A stretch of 64,000 nucleotides of DNA, taken from positions 182,440,427-182,504,426 of the forward strand of contig CM042691.1 in the NCBI GenBank assembly GCA_023614405.1, given 5' to 3'. Below, piece by piece: positions 45,201 to 54,250 of this stretch; the first letter of the stretch is position 1, and each line of letters begins with the position of its first letter. Source of the stretch: Avena insularis. Lineage: Eukaryota > Streptophyta > Magnoliopsida > Poales > Poaceae. The position numbers and the translations under genes were made by a program. The notes below the pieces were generated by a model. That model was not told the origin of the DNA. It saw nothing but the letters and a program-made list of their open reading frames with translations, and did no database searches.

Positions 45201-45768
45201 ACCGTGGAGTCGCGGATGTAAAACCATCGCCTCCGCCAGTACTGGACAGATTCGAACATAGAAAAGGAGAATAAAAGAAGGTTGGATTTGAGGGAGATGA
45301 TGCAGCCCCCAATGGGGTAAACACCATCAGAGCCAGATTGCCTCTTCACGGAATAGAGTTTCCGGAAGAGACCAAAGTGTGGCTCGATACCGAGCCACCA
45401 CTCGCAAAATGTGATAAAGCAGGCGACACGAAGAAGAGAGTTTGGCGAAAGATGACGAAGTTGGACGCCGTAAAGAAAAAGCGATCCACGGAGAAAATCG
45501 TGGATTGGGAAGGAAAGGCCCCGAAGGGCAAAGACGGTGAACATAACCCGAACCCAGCGGGAGGACGGGGAATTACCTCGTCGCCGGGAAGTTTGACGGC
45601 CTCCCTATCCTGTGGGATTAGGCCCCGCTCACGGAGCATGCGGAGGTCACCCTCACACGTCTCCGATCGCCGCCAGCCACCGTCGGTGACACGGGCGGCG
45701 GCATAACCCTTTTTGCCGCCGGCCGCACTGGTGCCAACTGCAGCGGAGGACTTGTTGGGCTTCCCCAT
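42213..45768 (-). pseudogene. Tat-1 antisense gene (Transposase_28-like, spliced, decayed)
   Basis: The likely start on the minus strand is the ATG at 45768 (MGKPNKSSAAVGTSAAG). The first part, to about 45545, then with a one-base shift to 45134, carries MFTVFALRGLSFPIHDFLRG, GVQLRHLSPNSL and WRRRWFYIRDS. These words match the putative gypsy-type transposon domain (Pfam Transposase_28) that occurs in the antisense or 3' region of grass Tat elements. Further open pieces follow at 44807-45121, 44406-44756 (Ser/Pro-rich with a KRKKE end), 42879-43448 (Ala/Asp/Leu-rich, helix-prone) and 42213-42665 (coiled-coil-like), with splice-like gaps between them. Its cellular role is unknown. It faces the element's own gag-pol. 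Confidence 0.75.
43910..44050. repeat. Three G/C palindromes about 60 bp apart inside the antisense gene
   Basis: Strings ggggctcccccc (43916-43927), cgggggcttcccccg (43971-43985) and gggggctcccccc (about 44035-44047) are each near-perfect palindromes. The tract gatcagcagatca recurs between them, so the block behaves as a degenerate tandem repeat with a unit of about 60 bp. It lies in a splice-like gap of the antisense gene. Confidence 0.75.
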
Positions 45769-46254
45769 TGCAGTGCAGCGGCGACAACGACAAGCACGTA
45801 GAAACAAGGACGGAAAGGCTTGGGGAAATTCCAGCGCGTAGTGAGAAAAGCTCAAAGAAGATGGGAGCAATGAAACAGGAATGGCTGTGGTGAAAACAAA
45901 TTCACCTTTCCCCAATGATTATAAGGATGAGGACGATGCACGACGACCGTCCATCGTGAAGACCTAGAGCCAACATCAAGATCTGGCCGTCCACGTGTCA
46001 TCACAACAGCAAACCGTCGATCACACGCCGTCCACTATGCATGGAAATCGAGGCGACGCCGTAATTATCTCCACGCCGCGCGTGACCAGTCAACTCCAAC
46101 TTCGAAGGTGGGACCCATGTTCATCCAGTCAAGTCATCTCTGGCGCCGCAGACGCTTGTGGTCACCGATCGTCGGCACTGACGTCATCAAAAGCTACACT
46201 AGCAACGGTTACAATTCTTCGGCTAGAAAGCTAAGAGTACTCACTCGAATCTAC

Positions 46255-46620
46255 GATTCGATTAACTACTCGGGGGCTACTCCTATCAGGAGCGCTGGCC
46301 GCGCACCCGAAAAGTAATCAAAAAACTATACCATGAAAATATTCTTCGAGTCCTACGTCGAGTCTGCGACTCCACTATGGACTCGGGGGCTACTCCCATA
46401 GGGAGGATGGATTCAAACATCCGAAAAATTTGTATCCTACGGACCTAAAAGTCAACGACTGAATTAAAGTCTCTGCTCGAGTTTGCGACTCGAACAGACA
46501 CTCGTGGGCTACTCCCATAGGGAGCGCTCGTCACACACCCTATGAATCTTCGACTGCGATCCTGCGGATCAGTATGCAAAAACTTTTTTGGCAACTCTAC
46601 CCCAATTAACACTAAGTGAG
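46255..46620 (+). repeat. Tandem copies of the purine-tract region before the 3' LTR
   Basis: The string ctcgggggctactc (or ctcgtgggctactc) occurs near 46269, 46382 and 46500, each followed by a block such as ccatagggag; the unit is about 112-120 bp. It matches the true purine tract at 47058-47071, which directly adjoins the 3' LTR. Confidence 0.8.
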
Positions 46621-47057
46621 AAACATTCTCCTTGGCAACCCGAAAGACCTCCGCGGTGATAAAAAAATCAGATGCTGTATCTACGACGCAAAGATAAGAC
46701 CTACAGATACCATCTGATGGCCTGGTAACGCACGCGACTGCGCTCTGCTAGTAAAAATCCGTGCCAGCAGGTGCGATGAAAAATCCCGATGGACGCGTTG
46801 GGTACATCATTTAAAATCCACTGGAATTCCACTCCTGTAAGTCCTCCGCGGCCTGAGTCGAATTACGCCAGCATAAGTTCCAGGTTTGAGTTGAGGGACT
46901 CAAATCTGAAGAAGATCGTGTTGTTTTGTCCCAAGACAGTTAACTGACCCTGATCCGTCGGAAGAGTCAGGCATACGTATCAACAATCTGTACACACTCG
47001 AATTACCTGCACCCGAAGGATTGAAGAGTCCTCAGCCGAATCTACGAGTTGACTGAA

Positions 47058-47071
47058 CACTCGGGGGCTAC
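47058..47071 (+). other. Polypurine tract of Tat-1
   Basis: ACACTCGGGGGCTAC lies directly left of the 3' LTR. The G5 run primes plus-strand synthesis. Its placement next to TGGCGTGG supports starting the LTR at 47072. Confidence 0.8.
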
Positions 47072-47569
47072 TGGCGTGGTTATACCCTACGGGTACACTA
47101 CCTTAGCATACCTGGTCCAGCCCAAGGAAGGCCCACGGCGAAAATGCACCAGCCCATGAAGATTTTCGGGTGAACAAGGCCCGTGGCGCCTTCGAATCCT
47201 TGGAGAGCAAGACTAGAGTAGATAGAAAATTCAAAGGGGTAAACCCTAAAACCTATAACCGACTCGATCTGTTCCTAGGACCTGCCTATCTCTATATAAA
47301 GGCTAGGAGGGCACGACGTGGAGGCTAGGAGGACACCACCGCATACACACCTCCACGCCAGATTGCATCTGCACACCCTGTAACCTTCGGTTCCACCATA
47401 ATCAGACAAGACAAGCAGGAGTAGGGTTTTCCCTCCGGGGGCCTGAACCTAGGTAAACCTCGTGTCCCCTTGTTGCTTGTTTGCTAACCGTTCCGTGATC
47501 TCCAGCATCCCCATCTTCTCCAAAACCCAAGTCCATAACAATGGGCATTGACGAGATTATACCTCGTCA
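47072..47569 (+). repeat. 3' LTR of Tat-1
   Basis: 498 bp, TGGCGTGGTTATACC to ACCTCGTCA, partner of 34780-35288. Confidence 0.92.
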
Positions 47570-47666
47570 CCATAACGTTCCTGTTCACCTGCTCCTCGAC
47601 GACGACGGCGACCGGATGGACGGAGCCAGAAACAGTGAAGGCCCAGCGACGAGAGGCATGTGTGCC
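47570..47666 (-). pseudogene. XS-type zinc-finger gene, exon 1, second piece
   Basis: On the minus strand this 97 bp piece between the LTR remnant and Tat-1 reads ASRRWAFTVSGSVHPVAVVV then EEQVNRNVMV. The hydrophobic periodicity and joining across Tat-1 support a real coding piece. The junction to the upstream piece at 49181 does not keep frame exactly, so a base or two may be lost, or the remnant's borders are slightly off. Confidence 0.55.
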
Positions 47667-49180
47667 TGATACATCATAAATGTATCTATAATTTTTGATG
47701 TCTACACTTTGAGGTATTTTTATACATTTTCTAGGACTAACCTATTAACAAGATGCCGCAGTGACAGTTGCCTGTTTTCTGTTGTTTTTGGTTTCACAAA
47801 ATCTAGTAAGGAAATATTCTTGGAATTGGACGGGACAAAAGCCAAAGTCAATATTTTCCGAAGAGAACACAAAGACCGAAGGGCAGCCGAAGGTGGGCCA
47901 CGAGATGGCCACACCCTAGTGCCGCGCGGCCCAGGTGGTGGGGCGCCCTATGGTGGGGGGCCCTTGGGCAGCCCCCTACCTCACCTCTTCGCCTATAAAG
48001 TCACCCCGATGCAGGAACCCTAAGAACCCAATCAGATCTCCATGAAACAATCCATAGCCGCCGCCACCATCGTCCCTAGATTGGGGGATCCGAAGCTCTT
48101 CCCGGCACCCTGCTGGAAGGGAGAGATCATCCTGGAGGCCTTCTTCATCACCATGCCAGCCTCCAATATGATGCGTGATTAGTTAACCCTTGGACAATGG
48201 GTCCATACAGTAGCTAGATGGCAGCTTCTCCTCCTTTGTGCTATCATGTTTAGATCCACTTAGCTCCGTTCATGATCAAGATCATCTATTTGTAATCATA
48301 CATGTTGTGTTTGCGGGGATCCGATGGATATTGAGATACTATGTCAGATTGGTTATTGATTCTATCATGTCAGATTGATTATTGATTCTACCATGTTTGT
48401 GTTGTTTGCGATCTTGCATGCTCTCTGTTGCTAGTAGCTATCTTGGCCAAGTAGATTCTTGTCACTCCAAGAGGGAGTATTTATGCTCGATAGTAGGTTT
48501 ATGCCTCTAGTAATCTGGGGAAGTGACAGAAATCTCTAAGGTTGGAGATGGCCTGCAGCTACTAGGGATAAAACAACAATATTTTGTTCATGGAACAATT
48601 GTATTGTTTACTTTACACACATTGCTTAATGCAATTATCCATTGCTTGCAACTTAATACTGGATGGGGTTCAGATGATAACCTGAAGGTGGATTATTAGT
48701 CATAGATGCAGCTAGATTAAGGTCTATGTATATTGTTGTAATGCCCAATCGAATCTCATAGGAATCATGATGTCTAGTATGCATTTTATGCTTACTCAAT
48801 CTGTCAATTGCCCCGCTGTAATTTGTTCACCCAGCATGTCATCTATCTTAAGGAGAACACCTCTAGTGAACTGTGGACCCCAGTCCAATCTTTACAATTG
48901 ATACTTCATCTATTGTTACCATTTACTTTCTACAAGCAACTATTATCTTCCACACTATACATTTAATACTTTTTTTCAGTAAACCAGTGAGATTGACAAC
49001 CTCACTGTAAGTTGGGGCAAAGTATTGAGTTTGTGTTGTGCAGGTTCCAAGTTGTTAGCAAAACCTTGGAGTTGTTTTATTGCTCCTACTGGTTCGATAA
49101 CCTTGGTTTCTTAACTGAGGGAAAACTTGATGCTGTGTTCATCACAACTTGCTCTTGGCATTTCGCAACGAGGCTCTACA
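47667..49180 (+). repeat. LTR remnant (solo-LTR-like), plus orientation
   Basis: A 1.5 kb LTR-like unit starting TGATACATCATAAATGTATC and ending GGCTCTACA. It has a TATA-like CCTATAAAG at 47992 and the pieces known from the common grass LTR family whose start reads TGATACGTC. No internal region, primer site or purine tract adjoins it, so it looks like a solo LTR. No clear five-base target duplication was found (gtgcc to the left, gtcaa to the right). It splits exon 1 of the XS-finger gene. The last 130 bp match positions 1-134. Confidence 0.65.
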
Positions 49181-49302
49181 GTCAACTGAGCCGCATCAGC
49201 GCCCAGAAAAGTCGGGACCTCCACGGCGGCGACGACCGCAGAGCCATGTGCTACGCCTCTAGCTGGCTTCACCTCCAACTCATCTCCACGGGTTACCTTC
49301 AT
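49181..49302 (-). pseudogene. XS-type zinc-finger gene, exon 1, first piece with start codon
   Basis: On the minus strand the ATG at 49302-49300, in context CTGCACCATGAAGG, opens MKVTRGDELEVKPARGVA, then VVAAVEVPTFLGADAAQL. It is the first ATG downstream of a plausible TATA box about 135 bp upstream. The reading frame is interrupted by the LTR remnant after about 40 codons. The first exon thus lies in three pieces spread over 14.7 kb. Confidence 0.6.
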
Positions 49303-49490
49303 GGTGCAGCAAAGGAAGTGGGGAAGGTGGTGCTGTGAAAGGAGATCTTGCGGCAGGTGCTGGCAGGTTTTTTTAACTAGACAAATTGGGGAGAGAAGTC
49401 AACGCTCTTGGAAGAGACGAAGGAGGCCGAGGTGGTTTATATAAGCGGGGACGACTGGTTTCCCTCGAGTAGACACGTGTGGACGTGGAC
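49303..49490 (-). promoter_or_regulatory. Promoter and 5' UTR of the XS-finger gene
   Basis: On the minus strand TTATATAA at 49437-49444 is a TATA box, about 135 bp upstream of the ATG at 49302. A CACGTG G-box lies at 49474-49479, in context ACACGTGT, about 30 bp further upstream. The stretch between TATA and ATG would be about 100 bp of 5' UTR. G-boxes bind bZIP and bHLH factors in plants; whether this one works is inference. Confidence 0.5.
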
Positions 49491-49589
49491 GCGTGGGTCT
49501 GGACTCTCGACTCGTGCATGATCTCCGCTATCGAATTGCATTACAACACCAGATCCACGCGATTGCTACTACTACAGTACTCCGTTTTT

Positions 49590-51660
49590 ATTATGCACTT
49601 GTAGATCAAATTTAAGGTACTTTCATTAAATTGGGTAACGCCATTCTATTCGACGAATATATGCATAAAACTTGAACATTATTTGAAAATTCCTTAAACC
49701 CTAAACAACCCCAAAAACCTAAACCCCCAACTCCTAAGTACTAAAACCCTAAACCCCTCAACCCATAATTAAACCTTACCCAAGTAGGTATCATGCACTT
49801 ATAGATCCAAATTTGAGATACTTTCATTAAATTGCGGTAACACCATTCTGTTCCACAAATATAAGCATAAAGCTAAACATTATTGCAAATTCCCTAAACC
49901 CTAAACCCCGAAACAACCCTGACTAAGCAGCGGGTATATCATCCATTTATAGATCAACGTTTGAGATATACTTCCATTAAATTACGCTAGTGCCATTCCA
50001 TTCCACAAATCTAAGCAAAAAACTTGGACATTATTGAAAATTCCATAAAACCTAAACCTTAAACCCTATAACCCTAAACCCTCACCAAGCAAGTATCATC
50101 CACTTATAGATCAAAATTTGAGATACTTTCATTAAATTGCGCTAACACCATTATTCTAATTCACGAAAGCTCGAACATTATTGAAAATTTCCTAAACTAC
50201 CCTAATCCCCTAAATCCTAAACCCTAAGCCCTATACCCCTAAAAACCATAAACCCTCAACCCCTAACCCAAAGCCCGGACATATTGTCGAAAAATTCCTA
50301 AACCTTAAAACCTAAACTACCCCTAAAAAGACAAAAACCTAAACCCTCAACAATAAAACCCTCAACCCATAAACAACCCTAACCAAGAAGGTATCATGCA
50401 CTTATTGATCAAAATTTGAGATGTTTTCATTATTAAATTGTTGCTAAGTCATTCTATTCCATGAATATATGCATAAAGCTGAAACTTTATTGAAAATTGT
50501 TGAAACCCTAAACCCCTAAACAACTAAACACCAAACCACTAAACCTTTATAGATCAGTTGTCATGCACACTTATAGATCAAATTAATTTTCAGATACTTT
50601 TATTAATTAGGGTAACACTGTTCTAGTCGATGAATATAGGTATAAAGCTTGAACATCATTGAAAATTCCCTAAACCCTCGACCATAAGCAACCCCTAAAA
50701 CTTAAACCATAAACCCATAAACATTAAAACCCTAAAACCTCAACCCACATACACCCTAACCAAGCATGTATCATGCACTTATAGATCAAAATTTGAGATG
50801 CTTTCATTAAACTTGCGGTAACGCGCGCTATTATATTCCATGAGATAAGCATAAAGCTTAAACATTATTGAAATTTTGAGATACCCTAAACCCCTCAACC
50901 CATAGTCAAACCCTAACTAAGCATGTATGATGCACTTATAGATTCAATTTTGAGATACTTCGATTAAATTACGGTAATGCCATTCTATTCAAAGATTAAA
51001 AGCATAAAGCAACTTGAACATTATTAAAATTTCCTGAAACCATAAAACCCTAAACACTAAACCCTGACCAAACAAGTATCATGTATGTTTAGGTCAAATT
51101 TTAGATAGTTACATTAAATTGGAAACACCATTATATTCGACGAATATAAGCATAAAGCTTGAACATTATTGAAAATTACCTAAACCCTAAACCCTAATAA
51201 ACCCTAAACTCCTAAATACTAAAACCCTAAACCTTTCAACTCATAATTTTTTTTGAGGGTAAAACAGTAGGGCAAAAAAACCCCACTACAATTTTTATAT
51301 ATTATAGAGAGTTACAAAAGAATATTTACAAACTCAATCCACCTCAAAGAAGAGGGATAACATTCTAATCAGCTATCTCCTGTCTAAATTGATTTCAATC
51401 CAAACTTTAAGGGCCTGATGATACTTCTTCTTATCAACTCATAATTAAACCCTAACCAAGTAGAGTATCATGCACTTATAGATCCAAATTTGAGATACTT
51501 TCATTAAATTGCAGTAATGCCATTATATTCCACAATTATAGGCATAAGGTTTGAACATTACTGAAAATTCCCTAAACCCCTAGACGATCATGAACAGGCA
51601 GGTGTATCATCCACTTGCTCTAGTAGTATGGTGTATTGTAAGATATAAGACAAGATAAAT
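49590..51660 (+). repeat. Degenerate satellite with telomere-like CCCTAAA blocks, left part
   Basis: Monomers begin near a gcacttatagatc anchor (49595, 49795, about 49943, 50099, 50399, about 50565, 50775, 50932, about 51083, 51472, about 51608) and go through tttgagatactttcattaaatt, a ccattctattcc-like block and aagcttgaacattattg to a run of CCCTAAACCC-like repeats. Spacing is mostly 148-210 bp, with one double gap of 300 bp. The telomere-like parts are short, imperfect and never a long pure array, so this is an interstitial satellite, not a telomere. No gene was seen. Confidence 0.85.
51249..51433 (-). mobile_element. 5'-truncated non-LTR element (LINE 3' end or SINE) in the satellite
   Basis: A 185 bp insert flanked by a perfect 13 bp target duplication, tcaactcataatt, at 51236-51248 and 51434-51446. 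On the minus strand the insert ends in a run of A and shows the block GTGGGGTTTTTTTGCCCTACTG just before it, as in 3' ends of grass LINEs. Removing it restores a satellite monomer. No coding part is left. Confidence 0.85.
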
Positions 51661-51675
51661 ATAAGATAAGAATTA

Positions 51676-51979
51676 GGGCATATTTTATTCGTAGGATAAA
51701 AACGTAGGAATAGGAAAAATGTAGGATTGCAATGTCATGACCACTCCAATTTTACAGGAATTCCAATGGACCAAAGTCGTTTGACTCCACCGTAGGTAAA
51801 AAAGGATTCTGAAAAAGAGGCAGGAGTGCAGGTTTGGTTTCCTATGAAATCTAGCAGTAATACTTAGGAAAAATTCCTACGGAAATCAATCCTACAAATC
51901 AAATGACCATCGTAGTAAAATTTCCCATAGATTTAATCGTACAAATTTCCTACGCAAATCCTTTGAATCAAACAGGCCC
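51676..51979. mobile_element. PIF/Harbinger-type MITE, 304 bp
   Basis: Inverted ends GGGCATATTTTATTCGTAGGAT and, on the complement, the matching AATCCTTTGAATCAAACAGGCCC, with tta duplicated at 51673-51675 and 51980-51982. It has repeated GTAGGA and ATTCCTA blocks inside and no coding frame. The ends are like those of the MITE at 33946-34081. Confidence 0.85.
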
Positions 51980-52009
51980 TTACTACTAGGAATGACCGAT
52001 CTTTTGAAT

Positions 52010-52290
52010 AACCTTCGCTCCTAATGTCTGGGAAGCATGTTTTTGCTCAAAGTCACACTTTTTAAAATTTGGCCAACTACATAGAAAAATGTGTTTAAGT
52101 TTATAATCCCTAATCAGTAATTATAGAACTACTATGGTATATACGTTCATATGGTGTGTATTAGATATCGTAGACATTGGTAATTTCTCTATATATTTGA
52201 TCAAATTTTGGATTTGTTGACTTTGACAAATAATTACTACTTCTATATGCATTCTAGTTTGGGATGTATAGAGGGAGTAGTACTACAACA
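52010..52290. mobile_element. Stowaway-like MITE remnant
   Basis: The sequence gtttgggatgtatagagggagtagtac near 52257-52284 resembles the inverted end CTCCCTC(C/T) of Stowaway elements, and attaaatttgatcaaattttgg, then gttgactttgacaaa, are their usual internal words. The left end could not be placed. Confidence 0.45.
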
Positions 52291-52869
52291 AATAATATGT
52301 CTCGGAGTGGAGGGGGAAACCGAAGAGCAAGAGGGCAACAACGAGGAGGATTTGAAGGCGGTGCGATATCAGAGAACTCCATGATGATGGGTTTCTGATA
52401 TGAGGTACTAGTAGTACTACAGCTTCCACAGTGTACACACTCTATTACTAGAAGGAGTAATAAATTTGCAAAAACAATTTTTTATCTCTCATTTGCTACC
52501 TCTCTCACCATCCATCTCTCCTCAGGGACTCCGCGTGCACTGGCTGGCTAATCTCTCCCTCTCCACATCCAGGCGCTGCGCTATGCACGTGTGCCTTGGT
52601 ACGGCTGCACTGTGAATCTGGCGCGCTCGTCATCTGCATTGTTGTACATAGGAAGGAACCACTTTGCGCCCTGTGGAAAATTTCAGTAGAATTCAAACTT
52701 TTCTGGTCTCGTCTGAAATCCATGAATGTTCATACATCGTACACCACAATAGCCAATTTCGTCCATAAATTTATTGAAAAGGGGCCAAATTTTGACTATT
52801 ATAGGCTTTCAGATCGAGATGTTGAATCTTGCAAAACATTAATCTTAAAATGGTTTAAAACGCACGTGA
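52291..52869. other. Unassigned sequence, no gene seen
   Basis: Mixed sequence between the MITE remnant and the resumption of the satellite. It holds a frame of about 70 codons on either strand but no recognised domain, and no splice or start context worth naming. Confidence 0.5.
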
Positions 52870-53410
52870 CCTAACTATAATAGACTTGTAGTTCCACTCT
52901 TGAGATACTTTAAGCAAATTGCCGATAAGCCAGATTATTGCACGGATATATAGCTACAAATCTTGAAAATTAATGAAACCTGGTAATATCAATTAAATAT
53001 GCTACACTGGTGGCATTTTAGCCTTAAAGTACCTTATAGTTGCTTCACACAAAAACATTGTTGTCACTTTCATTAAATTACGCTAACGCCATTCCATTCC
53101 ACAAATATAAGCATAAATCTTGAACTTTATTGAAATTGCCGTAAAACCTATACCTTAAACCCCTCAACCCTAAACCCTCATCAAGCATGTATCATGCAAT
53201 TCTAGATAAAAATTTGAGATCGATACTTTCATTAAATTGCGCTAACGCCATTATTTTTCATGAATATATCCATACGACTCAAACATTAATGAAAATTCCC
53301 TAAACCCTAACCCCATAAACCCTAAATGATAAGCCCTATACCCCTAAAACCTAACCTTGACCAAGCAGGTATATATCATGCACTTATAGAACAAAAAATC
53401 TAACTTATAT
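52870..53410 (+). repeat. Degenerate telomere-like satellite, right part
   Basis: Monomer words return (cttgagatactttaagc at about 52900, ttcattaaattacgctaacgcc at about 53070, gagatcgatactttcattaaatt at about 53215, gcacttatagaac at 53380) with CCCTAAACCC blocks at about 53155-53180 and 53300-53330. They are more diverged than those at left. Confidence 0.75.
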
Positions 53411-53416
53411 ATAAGC

Positions 53417-53873
53417 AAAAAACTCTTCCGGTGTTAGTGATTGGCATGATCTCATGGTCTAAGGATTAGAATCACTTCGTAAATTGTTTATAGCAATATA
53501 AACTCAATGACTTTGATCTCATGGTCTAAGGATTAGGATCACTTCGTAAATTGTTTATAGCAATATAAACTTAATGACTTTGATTGTAATGCTATACTTC
53601 GGATGAATGTTCATCACATTATTACACTAATGTTGTGATCTCGTTATTAACAACATCTAATGTCTATGATTAGGAAACTGTGATCATCTTGTTAATCAAC
53701 GAACTAGTTTATGAGAGAGGCATAACTAGGAACTTTCTGTTTGTTTATTAAACACACATGTATTAACGTTTCCGTATTAATACAATTATAGCATGCAAAA
53801 TAAACATCTATCATATACTTGGAATACACGTCATAAACAGTTTATTATTGCCTCTCGGGGCATATTCCCTTCA
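53417..53873 (-). repeat. Fragment of a copia LTR (family of copia element 2)
   Basis: Matches 30289-30676 at its ends and, on the minus strand, begins TGAAGGGAATATGCCC, so it is the start (U3) of a copia LTR. It has a 67 bp tandem duplication (53451-53517 and 53518-53584) absent from the other copy. The rest of the copia element is missing on the left, where the satellite begins. Confidence 0.88.
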
Positions 53874-54166
53874 CCTAGGCCCCGGTGACTATATAAACCG
53901 GCCCTATGGGAGCCTTTAGGGCATAATACAATACACACAATCACAACCAACTCGCACAGGTGAACCTCTCTTGTAATCCGCTGTAACATCCGGCTTACGC
54001 TGATATATTACTGGGTTGCTAGCAGGAGTAGGATCCGATCACTGCAGTCGGATCTGAACCTGGGTATACTTGTGCTCACCGCTCCTGGAACATCCGACGT
54101 CTCACGCCCCTTCTTTCCAATGCCACTAGGACCCCCTATGGTGTACTTGTCGACAATCCGACGACA
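53874..54166 (+). repeat. Tat-2 5' LTR, 3' part only
   Basis: Contains TATATAAA at 53890-53897, so the promoter core, R and U5 remain, and it ends ATCCGACGACA. Because it starts at the copia fragment, the copia element probably inserted in this LTR's U3 and the flank was later deleted. Confidence 0.75.
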
Positions 54167-54186
54167 GTTGGCGCCCATCGTGGGGC
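54167..54186 (+). other. Primer-binding site of Tat-2
   Basis: GTTGGCGCCCATCGTGGGGC directly after the LTR end; it carries the TTGGCGCC core typical of Tat-lineage elements. Confidence 0.75.
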
Positions 54187-54250
54187 AGGTGACCTTTGGA
54201 GCATCGTTCCGGCGGAATCTGCGCTTGCAGGAATCGGCAAAACAATCGCC

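Larger units (their letters stand above)
34780..47569 (+). mobile_element. Complete Ty3/gypsy element of the Tat lineage with an antisense gene (Tat-1)
   Basis: LTRs of 509 and 498 bp flank gag, protease, RT-RNase H, a second archaeal-type RNase H and integrase, then about 5.5 kb before the 3' LTR. The double RNase H and the DGGSG protease are hallmarks of the Tat lineage. The target duplication is ccatg (34775-34779) and ccata (47570-47574). The 3' region holds an antisense gene (42213-45768) and tandem copies of the purine tract. The element sits in exon 1 of the XS-finger gene, in opposite orientation to it. It carries many stop codons. Confidence 0.93.

Noticed and set aside
47709..48023. 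A 104-codon frame
   Set aside because: It is in the LTR remnant, which has a TATA-like box and no coding conservation.
52505..52874. Two frames of 72 and 92 codons
   Set aside because: They overlap on opposite strands, have no family match, no start context and no splice signals.
49594..53400. CRISPR array
   Set aside because: The repeats are long, degenerate, without uniform spacers, and the sequence is clearly plant nuclear DNA.
49590..53410. A true telomere or chromosome end
   Set aside because: The CCCTAAA runs are short, imperfect and separated by unique monomer sequence, and genes and retroelements lie on both sides.
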